Source of the DNA: Sphingomonas phyllosphaerae FA2
GTDB lineage: Bacteria; Pseudomonadota; Alphaproteobacteria; Sphingomonadales; Sphingomonadaceae
Direction: 5' to 3'
Assembly (NCBI RefSeq): GCF_000427645.1
Contig: NZ_KE386571.1
Coordinates: forward strand, 1,911,676 to 1,975,675
DNA: 64,000 bases
Shown: piece after piece, positions 8,087 to 16,481 of the stretch
Position numbering within the stretch: the first letter of the stretch is position 1
Layout of the letters: every line of letters starts with the position of its first letter
Made by a program: the position numbers and the translations under genes
The notes under the pieces: model-generated
Seen by the model: only the letters and a program-made list of their open reading frames with translations
What the model was told of the DNA's origin: nothing
Databases searched by the model: none

Positions 8087-10921
8087 TCAGGCCTGCCCCT
8101 GCGCAATCCAAACCAGCGAATGCGGCGCCGGCTCCCGGCGCCGCACCTGCGCAGCCGTCTGCTGCGCACCACCCGCGCTCACGCTGCCCGGCGCATATTG
8201 AACGTCCGAGCGGCCCGGAAATTCGGGGATCGCCCAGCCGGTGCGGTTCATCCGCGCATAATTCGGGATCGCGGTCAGCGGCGAGCCATCCGCCCAACGC
8301 CCGCGGATCGCCACCACCCCGCCCAGCAGGTCGCCGCGCCATTCCGGCACCAGCGCACCGCTGCCGATCGGCTGATCGATCCGCCGCTGATCGGCCTTCT
8401 CGACGTTGTAAACCAGCGGCCCATATCGAAGCGCGACCTTGCCGCGCGTCGCCTCGATCCGCTCGTCGGCGGTGACGCGCTGTACCGCCAGCGGCAGCTC
8501 CAGCTCGACCTTGTCGCCCTTGCGCCATTCTCGCGTGATGACCGCATAGCCCTTCTCGATCTGCGGCGTCACCGCCTTGCCGTTGACCGCGAGCCGCAGC
8601 AGCCCGCCCACCGCCGGCTCGGCATGATAAAGCGCGCTGGTCTTGCGCTGCGGCACGCGGATGCGCAGCGCGAAGCGGCGCGTCTCCTGCGGGTTGACGG
8701 TGATCGCCACCGCACCCTTCCACGGATAATCCGTCTCCTGCACCATCTCGACCGGCGTCCCCGCGACCTCGCCGACCTGGATGCGGCTGCCGACGAACAG
8801 ATTGACGTACAGCCCGTCGTTGCCCTTCACATAGGTCCAGGTCGGCATCATCAGCAATGTGCGCGGGATATTGCCGACGCAGCACGGGCAGGTGTGCCAG
8901 CGCGCGCGTTCGGTATCGACCAACGGATTGGTGTAGCAGAAGCTGGTACCCGCCAGATCGGTCGCCCCGAGCAGCGCGTTGTACATCGTCTCCTCGTACA
9001 GATCGGCATATTTGGCGTCGTGATACGCCAGGTTCAGCTTGTACTGGAAGAAGATCAGCCCGCAGCTCGAACAGGATTCGCAATAGGCATTGTTGCGCAG
9101 CGCGTAATTGCCCCCGAACCCTTCGGAGGTATCGCCGCTGCCCACGCCGCCGGTGACGTAATACTTACGGTTCACCATATTGTCCCAGAGCGACATCACC
9201 GCGCTCTGGTAATCGCGATCGTCGGTCTCGGCGGCAATGTCGGCCATCCCGGAATAGAAATAGACCGCGCGCACCGCATGGCCGACCGCCTCATATTGCT
9301 GCTCGGGCGGCAAATGGCTCTGGTCGTACTCCGCCCCGCCCTCACGCGAGTCGAGCAGGAAGCGCGCCAGCTTGATGTACGCGTCGCCACGCCCGTTACC
9401 TTCGACATCGTTGACGAACCGCCCGAAGCGCACCAGCGCCTGTTCCATCTCCTGATGCCCGTCGAACCACGGCTTCTTGCCCGGACCGATATGCGCGACC
9501 CAGCAATCCGCCAGCTTCTTGGCCGCATCGTACAGCCGCAGGTCGCGCCCGCCGGTCAGCGTGTGGTGGTTGATCGCGGACTCGATGAAATAGCCGGCGA
9601 CGTAACCTTCATGATCGGCGCGATGCTCGGGCGACCAGCGCTCGGGCCAGTTGCGGCGATCGGCCAGCGTGTAGGCGGTGTGCAGATACCCGTCGCGCTC
9701 CTGCGCGGCGAGGATGATCGGAATCCACCGCTCCAGCGTCGTCCGCATCTTCGCCTGGGCCTGCGCGATCTCGGCATCGCCCTGCGGATCGACCATCAGC
9801 GCGATGCACATCGATTCGACCGTCTGATGCACCCAGGCGTTGGAGAAGACATAGCCCTTGTGCGGCGCATGCGCCTCGCCGCGCAGCGCCTTGCCCGCTT
9901 CAATGAAATTGTCGATCCCGCCCTGCCCATCGGTCAGGTCGGTACGCTCGCAATAGGCGATGCAATGCGGAATCCAGTTGACGATCAACGCCTTGGCGCG
10001 CGCATTCCACAGCGGACTGTGGATCGCGTAGGGCGTGGTGTAGACGACGTCGAGCCGCTTGGCGGGCGGCGGCGTTTCGGCGTGCAACGCCAGCGTCGAC
10101 TCCGATGTCTTGCCCTGCGCGCTCGCCGCCAACCGCAGCACATAATCGCCCGGCTGCGTCACCATCGCGCGCGTGGTCGTCGCGCCGGCATCGGCGAACA
10201 CCACCTTGCCCGGCCCGCTCACCTGCGTCCAGCGGACGGCATCGCCGGGACGGCGTTGCAGCCACTCGGCCTTGCCGGCCAGATAGGTCTGTCCGCCGAC
10301 CACCACCGCCCGGTCGACGCCTGCGCCTACCACCGGCGCAAAGGCCGGAACCGGCCCGGCATTATAGACCTTCCATTGCAGCACGCCGACCGACTTCTGC
10401 CCGTCGCCGACGAACGCCAGCTTCAACTTCTGCGTGGTGACGCGATCGAAGGTGGTGCGGTTGAACCGATCCCCCGCCACCCCGCCGCCGCGCGCGTTGC
10501 GGACCGGCACGAACGCCTTCCCGTCCCAATAGGACAGCTGCGCCGAGGTCGGCAGCGCGATCCCCTGCCCGTCCTGCCACCAGTAAACGTCGACGCTGTC
10601 GGTCGACACCGGCTGCTCCCATTCATAGACCACCCACTGCGCCCCGGTCTGCGGCCACGTCCCGTAGGCGCCGCGCGCGGTATCGACGGAACTCTGCGGC
10701 TCGGCCCCATTGTTCAGCGCGGCATAGCTCGTATCCCCCGACACGAACCCGCCGCTCGCCTTCGCGACCTTGGCCAGATTGACCGGCTCACTCGCCGGCG
10801 CAGCCTCGGCGATCCGCGGCGCGAGCGGCATTCCGAGCCCGGTCGCCAGTCCGGCCAGCACCTTGCGCCGACCCGGAGCGAAATCGCCCGCTGCCCGCCC
10901 GCCGCTCTTCAATTCGTCCAT
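8087..10921 (-). CDS. Tat-exported GH127-type beta-L-arabinofuranosidase (DUF1680) with N-terminal accessory domain
   Basis: This 944-residue protein starts at ATG 10921 with GAGAGGCGG just upstream; the TTG at 10939 is less likely. The leader 'GRRKVLAGLATGLGMPLAP' has a twin-arginine pattern. Residues about 50-165 form a discoidin-like domain ('GTWPQTGAQWVVYEWEQP'), followed by a small Ig-like segment to about 285. The catalytic barrel follows. 'NAYCESCSSCGLIFFQYKL' (about 607-625) and 'RWHTCPCCVGNIPRTL' (about 672-687) match the Glu/Cys zinc-thiolate signature of GH127, where the last Cys pair includes the nucleophile. It is more HypBA1-like than the enzyme at 2843. Upstream, at 11024-11033, sits the same palindrome core as in front of the other GH genes. 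Confidence 0.87.
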   Translation of the reverse strand: MDELKSGGRAAGDFAPGRRKVLAGLATGLGMPLAPRIAEAAPASEPVNLAKVAKASGGFVSGDTSYAALNNGAEPQSSVDTARGAYGTWPQTGAQWVVYEWEQPVSTDSVDVYWWQDGQGIALPTSAQLSYWDGKAFVPVRNARGGGVAGDRFNRTTFDRVTTQKLKLAFVGDGQKSVGVLQWKVYNAGPVPAFAPVVGAGVDRAVVVGGQTYLAGKAEWLQRRPGDAVRWTQVSGPGKVVFADAGATTTRAMVTQPGDYVLRLAASAQGKTSESTLALHAETPPPAKRLDVVYTTPYAIHSPLWNARAKALIVNWIPHCIAYCERTDLTDGQGGIDNFIEAGKALRGEAHAPHKGYVFSNAWVHQTVESMCIALMVDPQGDAEIAQAQAKMRTTLERWIPIILAAQERDGYLHTAYTLADRRNWPERWSPEHRADHEGYVAGYFIESAINHHTLTGGRDLRLYDAAKKLADCWVAHIGPGKKPWFDGHQEMEQALVRFGRFVNDVEGNGRGDAYIKLARFLLDSREGGAEYDQSHLPPEQQYEAVGHAVRAVYFYSGMADIAAETDDRDYQSAVMSLWDNMVNRKYYVTGGVGSGDTSEGFGGNYALRNNAYCESCSSCGLIFFQYKLNLAYHDAKYADLYEETMYNALLGATDLAGTSFCYTNPLVDTERARWHTCPCCVGNIPRTLLMMPTWTYVKGNDGLYVNLFVGSRIQVGEVAGTPVEMVQETDYPWKGAVAITVNPQETRRFALRIRVPQRKTSALYHAEPAVGGLLRLAVNGKAVTPQIEKGYAVITREWRKGDKVELELPLAVQRVTADERIEATRGKVALRYGPLVYNVEKADQRRIDQPIGSGALVPEWRGDLLGGVVAIRGRWADGSPLTAIPNYARMNRTGWAIPEFPGRSDVQYAPGSVSAGGAQQTAAQVRRREPAPHSLVWIAQGQA

Positions 10922-11222
10922 GCCGTCCGCCTCTCGCAATGCTCGGCGACCGATCCCCGAGCGATGAGGAGCGACATCTCTCCCTTAACTCTTGTCGGCG
11001 GTCGCCGCCCGCTATCCAGAAGATCGTATACGAAATCATCAGCGCAGGCCAAGCGGAAATTGGAGCAATACGCCGCTCCTGGATTTCTACTGCTCGCACC
11101 CCATCCCCGCTTGCAGGAACCTGTCTCCCCCCTAGATCGCTGATAAGGAAAATCACCCATCGTCCGTCTACAGGTGCGATGACGTGCGCCGCACCGGCGG
11201 CCACATTGGGGGGAGAACAATA
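10922..11222. other. Divergent intergenic region between GH127 and KaiC-like genes
   Basis: About 300 bases separate the two divergent starts. The region holds the GntR-type operator candidate at 11024-11033 and the Shine-Dalgarno of the KaiC-like gene near its right end (11208-11215). I see no small gene of convincing quality in it. Confidence 0.6.
11024..11033. promoter_or_regulatory. GntR/FadR-type operator candidate (TCGTATACGA)
   Basis: This perfect 10-bp palindrome lies 103 bases upstream of the GH127 start. Its CGTATACG core is identical to that at 2789-2796, in the control region of the other glycosidase genes. The form fits FadR-subfamily GntR sites. It may control only the leftward glycosidase-peptidase operon. 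Confidence 0.5.
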
Positions 11223-12710
11223 TTGCCTTCTTTCGCGACGGACGATGCCTTCACCGGCACCAGCGGTCTCGACGATGTCCTCAACGGCGGCTTGGAACGC
11301 GCACGGACGTTCCTTCTCGAAGGCAGCCCCGGCACCGGCAAGACGACCATCGCGGTGAAATTTCTGGTGACCGGAGCGGCCGCTGGCGAACGCTGCCTCT
11401 ACGTCACGTTGTCGGAAACCGAGGACGAGCTGCGCGCCACGGCGAAGGCGCATGGCTGGGACCTGTCGGGGATCGACCTGTACGAATTGATCCCGCCGGA
11501 AAATCTGCTCGACGACGACCAGCAGCAAAGTCTGCTCTACTCCTCCGATCTGGAACTTGGCGAGACGACGAAGCGCATCTTCGAGGCGTTCGAGCGGATC
11601 AGGCCGGAACGCGTCGTGATCGACAGCCTGTCCGAGATCCGGCTGCTCGCGCAAAGCTCGCTGCGGTATCGGCGCCAGATCCTGGCGCTGAAACACTATT
11701 TCGCGAAGAGCAACGCCACGGTGCTGATGCTCGACGATCTCACCACCGACACCAATGACAAGACCGTCCATTCGGTGGCACACGGCGTGATCCGGCTTGA
11801 GGAGTTCGCGCCCGAATATGGCGCGGAGCGCCGGCGGCTTCGCATCATCAAATATCGCGGGCGGCGCTTTCGCGGCGGCTATCACGATGCGACGATCGAA
11901 ACCGGCGGGGTCCATGTCTATCCGCGGCTGATCTCCTCGGAACATCACACCAGCTTTGCCCGCGACGTGGTGACGACCGGGTCGGCCGAGCTGAACCAGT
12001 TGCTGGGCGGCGGGATCGAACGCGGGTCGAGCGTGCTGGTGCTGGGCCCTGCTGGCACGGGTAAAAGCTCGATCGCGCTCACCTTCATCCGGACCGCGAT
12101 CGCACGCGGCGAAAGCGCCGCCATGTTCGTGTTCGACGAGGAGATCGGCCTGTTGATCCAGCGCGCGCTGGGGCTCGGCGTCGATCTTCAGGCGATGATC
12201 GACGACGGCAAATTGTTGCTGAAACAGGTGGATGCCGCCGAATTGTCGCCCGGCCAATTCTGTTCCCATGTGCGCCATTGCGTCGAGGGATATGGCGCGA
12301 AGACGGTCGTGATCGACAGCCTGAACGGCTATCAGGCGGCCATGCCGGGCGAGCAGGCGTTGATCCTGCACATGCACGAGCTTCTGCAATATCTGAACCG
12401 GCAGGGCGCGACGACCTTCCTCAGCGTCGCGCAGCACGGGCTGGTCGGCGACATGAAGTCGCCGGTCGACGTGACCTATCTGGCCGATACCGTCATTCTG
12501 CTGCGCTATTTCGAGGCGCTGGGCCAGGTGCGCCGCGCCATCTCGATCGTGAAGAAGCGGACCGGGCCGCACGAGAACACGATCCGCGAATTCCGGATCG
12601 GCGGCGACGGCATCACGCTGGGCGAACCGCTGACGAAGTTCCAGGGCGTCCTGCGCGGCGTGCCCACCCTGCACGCCACCAGCGACCTGCTGAACGGTGA
12701 ACGGGCGTGA
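11223..12710 (+). CDS. KaiC-like protein with two RecA-type ATPase domains
   Basis: This 495-residue protein starts at TTG 11223, seven bases after GGGGGGAG; no ATG fits as well. Two tandem KaiC/RecA domains are visible: Walker A 'GSPGTGKTT' at residues 34-42 and 'GPAGTGKSS' at 275-283, each followed by a Walker B-like 'VVIDSLS' or 'VVIDSLN'. The end of the second domain has 'SIVKKRTGPHENTIREFRI', the conserved KaiC C-terminal subunit-interface strand. KaiC proteins are ATPases and kinases that oligomerise as hexamers. No kaiA or kaiB is adjacent. The gene overlaps the next one by four bases (GTGA), so KaiC-like protein and hybrid kinase should be made together and probably signal together. 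Confidence 0.88.
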   Translation: MPSFATDDAFTGTSGLDDVLNGGLERARTFLLEGSPGTGKTTIAVKFLVTGAAAGERCLYVTLSETEDELRATAKAHGWDLSGIDLYELIPPENLLDDDQQQSLLYSSDLELGETTKRIFEAFERIRPERVVIDSLSEIRLLAQSSLRYRRQILALKHYFAKSNATVLMLDDLTTDTNDKTVHSVAHGVIRLEEFAPEYGAERRRLRIIKYRGRRFRGGYHDATIETGGVHVYPRLISSEHHTSFARDVVTTGSAELNQLLGGGIERGSSVLVLGPAGTGKSSIALTFIRTAIARGESAAMFVFDEEIGLLIQRALGLGVDLQAMIDDGKLLLKQVDAAELSPGQFCSHVRHCVEGYGAKTVVIDSLNGYQAAMPGEQALILHMHELLQYLNRQGATTFLSVAQHGLVGDMKSPVDVTYLADTVILLRYFEALGQVRRAISIVKKRTGPHENTIREFRIGGDGITLGEPLTKFQGVLRGVPTLHATSDLLNGERA

Positions 12711-15043
12711 AGCGAACGACCGTCTCGGAACGGGCGCTCGTCCTTGCCCCGCGCGGTCGCGACGCGGCGGTGGCGAGCGAAATTCTGGCCGAGGCGCATC
12801 TCTCAACCGCCATCTGCGCCTCGCTTGCGCATCTGGTCGCCGAGCTTGACCGCGGCGCTGCGCTGGTCGTCCTCACCGAGGAAGCGATCGCGACCGCCGA
12901 CCTGTCCGCCCTCTCGGCCTGGCTGGCCAGTCAGGAGGAATGGTCCGACCTGCCGTTCATCCTGCTAACGCGAAGCGGCGGCGGGCTGGAACGCAATCCG
13001 GCGGCGGCCCGGCACCTCGAGGTGCTGGGCAATGTCACCTTTCTGGAACGCCCCTTCCATCCCACGACGCTGATCAGCATCGTGCGCTCCGCCGTGCGCG
13101 CACGCCGCCGGCAATATGAGGCACGGGCGCGGTTGATCGCCTTGCAGGAAAGCGAGGCGCGTTACCGCACGCTGTTCGAGAATATCGAAGTCGGCTTCTG
13201 CATCATCGACATGATCTTCGACGACGCCGGCCAGCCGATCGATTATCGCTTCGTGGAGGCGAACCCGGCGTTCGAGCGTCAGGCCGGCTTCCATCCCGAC
13301 GGCCGCCGGGTACGCGAGATCGTGCCCGGTCACGAACAGCATTGGTTCGATTTCTATGGCGAGATCGCGCGGACGGGCGTTCCCGGGCGTGTCGAGGAAG
13401 GCTCCGCTGCGCTGTCCCGCTGGTGGGACGTCCATGCCTTCCGCATCGGCGGGCCGGGCAGCAACCGGATCGCGGTGCTGTTCAACGACATCACCGCCCG
13501 CCGCGACGCCGAGTTGCGCTTGCAGGAGATGAACCAGACGCTGGAGTCACAGGTCGCCGCCCGCTCGGCCGAGCGCGACCGGCTGTGGAATCTGTCGCAG
13601 GATATGCTCGCGCGCGCCGACTATAGCGGGATGATGTCGGCGGTCAGCCCGTCGTGGCAGTGGGTGCTCGGCTGGAGCAGCGAGGAACTGCTGTCGCGCG
13701 GCTATGCGACCTTTATGCACGCCGACGACGAAGCGCCCACCCTCGCTGCGATCGGGGCGATGGCGCAGACCGGGCAGCCGAGCCGCTTCGAGAACCGCAT
13801 CGCCACCCGCGACGGCGGCTGGAAGTGGATCGAATGGACCGTCGCGCCCGAGCCCGATGGCGAGAATTTCATCGCCGTCGGTCGCGACCTGAGCCACGCC
13901 AAGGCGCGCGAGGCCGAGCTTCAGGCGGCGCAGGAGGCGCTGCGGCAGAGCCAGAAGATGGAGGCGATGGGCAGCCTGACCGGCGGTGTCGCGCATGACT
14001 TCAACAATCTGCTGACCCCAATCGTCGGGTCGCTCGACCTGTTGCACCGCAAGCGCCTCGGCTCGGAGCGGGAACAGCGCCTGATCGACGGCGCGCTGCA
14101 ATCGGCCGAACGCGCGCGAACGCTGGTCCAGCGCCTGCTGGCGTTCGCGCGCCGCCAGCCGCTACAGGCGATGGCGGTCGACGTGCCGCACCTCATCCGC
14201 GGTTTGCTCGACCTGATCGGGTCGACGCTGGGGCCGACGATCGAGCTGAAGGTCGAGGAAGCGCCCGATCTGCCCCCGGCGAAGGCCGATCCGAACCAGC
14301 TCGAGATGGCGTTGCTGAACCTGGCGGTGAACGCGCGCGACGCAATGCCGGACGGCGGCACGCTGACGATCGCCGTCACCCGCGAATCCGTCCGCGAACC
14401 GCGGGCCGGGCTGACGCGCGGACATTATGTGTGCGTCGGCGTCCGCGACACCGGCACCGGGATGGACGAGGACACCCGCGCTCGCGCGGTCGAGCCGTTC
14501 TTCTCGACCAAGGGGATCGGCAAGGGCACCGGGCTGGGTCTGTCGATGGTGCACGGTCTCGCGGCGCAGCTCGGCGGCGCGCTGACGATCGACAGCGCGA
14601 TCGGCAAGGGCACGACGGTCACGCTCTGGCTGCGCGTCGGCCACGACCTGCCCGAAGCCGAGCACCGGCCCGCGCCACCGGTCGAGCATCGCGACGCGCT
14701 CGGCGTCGCGCTGCTCGTCGACGACGAGGATCTGGTGCGCATGAGCACGGCGCACATGCTGTCCGACCTCGGCTACGAGGTGGTGGAGGCGGCGTCGGGC
14801 GAAGCGGCGCTTCAGCTCGTCCGCGACGGACTGTCCCCCGACCTGCTCGTCACCGATCATCTGATGCCGGGGATGACCGGTGCGCAACTGGTGGTCGCGC
14901 TGGGCGAACTTCGCCCCTCGTTGCCGGCATTGATCGTGTCCGGCTATGCCGAGGCGGAGGGGATCGATCCGTCGGTGCCGCGCATCACCAAACCGTTCCG
15001 TAGCAGCGAACTCGCCGAAACCCTGTCGGAACTCCTGACGTAG
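12707..15043 (+). CDS. Hybrid histidine kinase with PAS domains and C-terminal receiver
   Basis: This is a 778-residue soluble sensor kinase with a GTG start coupled to the KaiC-like gene. Residues 1-125 resemble a receiver fold but keep only part of the acidic pocket. Two PAS-like segments follow at about 150-265 and 290-405. The dimerisation helix carries the phospho-acceptor His430 in 'GGVAHDFNNLL'. The ATPase domain shows 'NLAVNARDAM', 'DTGTGMDED' and 'GKGTGLGLS'. The C-terminal receiver has its phospho-acceptor at Asp717 in 'LLVTDHLMPGM' and the conserved Lys in 'ITKPF'. No transmembrane helix is evident, so it should sense a cytoplasmic cue or its KaiC-like partner. It converges on the S41 gene with a 6-base gap. 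Confidence 0.9.
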   Translation: MKRTTVSERALVLAPRGRDAAVASEILAEAHLSTAICASLAHLVAELDRGAALVVLTEEAIATADLSALSAWLASQEEWSDLPFILLTRSGGGLERNPAAARHLEVLGNVTFLERPFHPTTLISIVRSAVRARRRQYEARARLIALQESEARYRTLFENIEVGFCIIDMIFDDAGQPIDYRFVEANPAFERQAGFHPDGRRVREIVPGHEQHWFDFYGEIARTGVPGRVEEGSAALSRWWDVHAFRIGGPGSNRIAVLFNDITARRDAELRLQEMNQTLESQVAARSAERDRLWNLSQDMLARADYSGMMSAVSPSWQWVLGWSSEELLSRGYATFMHADDEAPTLAAIGAMAQTGQPSRFENRIATRDGGWKWIEWTVAPEPDGENFIAVGRDLSHAKAREAELQAAQEALRQSQKMEAMGSLTGGVAHDFNNLLTPIVGSLDLLHRKRLGSEREQRLIDGALQSAERARTLVQRLLAFARRQPLQAMAVDVPHLIRGLLDLIGSTLGPTIELKVEEAPDLPPAKADPNQLEMALLNLAVNARDAMPDGGTLTIAVTRESVREPRAGLTRGHYVCVGVRDTGTGMDEDTRARAVEPFFSTKGIGKGTGLGLSMVHGLAAQLGGALTIDSAIGKGTTVTLWLRVGHDLPEAEHRPAPPVEHRDALGVALLVDDEDLVRMSTAHMLSDLGYEVVEAASGEAALQLVRDGLSPDLLVTDHLMPGMTGAQLVVALGELRPSLPALIVSGYAEAEGIDPSVPRITKPFRSSELAETLSELLT

Positions 15044-15049
15044 CGGGCG

Positions 15050-16297
15050 CTACCGCCCGATCGCGGTGAGGACCGGATCGCCCTCCAGCGTGCGCTCCGC
15101 CTGCGTCAGGTAGAGCTGCGGGCGATACGCCTCGCGCGGCAGCCCGGTGACGGTGAAAAGCTGCTCGGTCCCGATGTCCACCTGCGCGGCCGAGCCCTCG
15201 ATCGTCTCGTTGCTCAACGCACCGAGCAGGTGGGCGAGATCGGTGCCCACCGTCGTCGCGCCGATCGCGTCGAACCCGATCATCATCCCCTCGCCCATGC
15301 TGCCGGTCCAGTGACCGCCAGCGACATACACCTTGCCCGTATAGCGCTGCCCGAACGGCGCGACATATTCGACGAACTTGCGCGTCGGCCCCAGCACGCG
15401 CGTTTCATACGGGATGACGTGCATCTGATAGGGGCGGTCGTGATCGACGAAATGCCCCATGATCCCGCGCGCCACGCTGGTGTTGCCGCCGCTGGGCGTG
15501 TTGCGCAGGTCGATCAATACTGCCTCGCTGTCCGCCAGTGACGCGAGCGCCGTTGAGAAGGCGCCGATCAACTGCTGGTTGCCGAGCGAATTGTTGATGC
15601 GGATGATCCCGAGCGTGCCGCGCCGCTCGGTCTCCAGCAGCGGCCCGTCCTCGATCCGCGCCGCCTGCGCGTTCGCCGCGGCCAGCGTGTAGATACGGCG
15701 ACGACTGCCATCGCGCACCTCGATCACCCGCGCCTGCCGGCGATGCCCGGCCAGCGCCATGTCGAGTGCGAACCCGATCTGCACCGGGCTCAGATCCGCG
15801 AAGGCGCGTCCGGTGATCGCCGCGATCGCCGCCTGCGGCGACAACCCGTCGATCCGCGCGATCGCCATGCCGGGCCGCACCCCCTTGGCCGCCGCGTCGC
15901 CGCCGGCGCGGACCTCTGCGATCAGGAACGCCTTGCCGTCATACCGCCCGGTCATGTCGGACGCGGTCGGAAACACCGACCAGTCGCCGGCATCCAGCGG
16001 CCCGACGATAAAGTGCGGATCGGCGAAATTGTGCGCCACCAATTGCAGGACGTCGATGAAGTCCTTGTCCGATCGCGCCGCCTTCGCCCGGTCCGCGAAC
16101 GTCGCAAGGATGGCGTCGCCATCGACGCCGGCACGCGCGAAATAACCGTAATTCTCGTGCAGCAGCTTCGCGAACGACGCCCAGCCCTTCGCCGCGTCGA
16201 ACGCGGCCGTCGGCGGTGCCGCGTTCTGCGCCGCCACCGGCGCCGCGACGATCAGCGACACGGCGGCCAGCCATGCGACACAAGGGGCTTTGGTCAT
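15050..16297 (-). CDS. Secreted S41-family-like peptidase (C-terminal processing protease fold)
   Basis: This is a 415-residue exported protein. The start is ATG 16297, giving the signal peptide 'CVAWLAAVSLIVAAPVAAQ'; the longer frame upstream is non-coding in character. A short N-terminal helical region is followed by a PDZ-like segment ('AAAKGVRPGMAIARIDGL') and the tail-specific protease core with 'GIIRINNSLGNQ', 'VLIDLRNTPSGGNTSVAR' and 'YVAGGHWTGSMGEGMMIG'. In S41 enzymes a Ser in the last kind of motif ('TGSMGE') is the nucleophile. It lacks a visible Lys right after it, so the mechanism may be the Ser-Glu type or the enzyme may be divergent. Substrate unknown. Confidence 0.75.
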   Translation of the reverse strand: MTKAPCVAWLAAVSLIVAAPVAAQNAAPPTAAFDAAKGWASFAKLLHENYGYFARAGVDGDAILATFADRAKAARSDKDFIDVLQLVAHNFADPHFIVGPLDAGDWSVFPTASDMTGRYDGKAFLIAEVRAGGDAAAKGVRPGMAIARIDGLSPQAAIAAITGRAFADLSPVQIGFALDMALAGHRRQARVIEVRDGSRRRIYTLAAANAQAARIEDGPLLETERRGTLGIIRINNSLGNQQLIGAFSTALASLADSEAVLIDLRNTPSGGNTSVARGIMGHFVDHDRPYQMHVIPYETRVLGPTRKFVEYVAPFGQRYTGKVYVAGGHWTGSMGEGMMIGFDAIGATTVGTDLAHLLGALSNETIEGSAAQVDIGTEQLFTVTGLPREAYRPQLYLTQAERTLEGDPVLTAIGR

Positions 16298-16481
16298 GGC
16301 TACTCCATCCGCGACTGACGCGCGGCTTGTGACCGAGCGCAGGGGTTGATCAAGCAGCCATCCCGCGCATGCAACGCCTGCATGCCAGCTTGTCCGTTTT
16401 GACGGGAAGCGAACCGGACGTGCGGGCGTTCTGTGCTCGCATCCGGGTCGAACGCCCGCCCCACAACACGGACCACATGCC

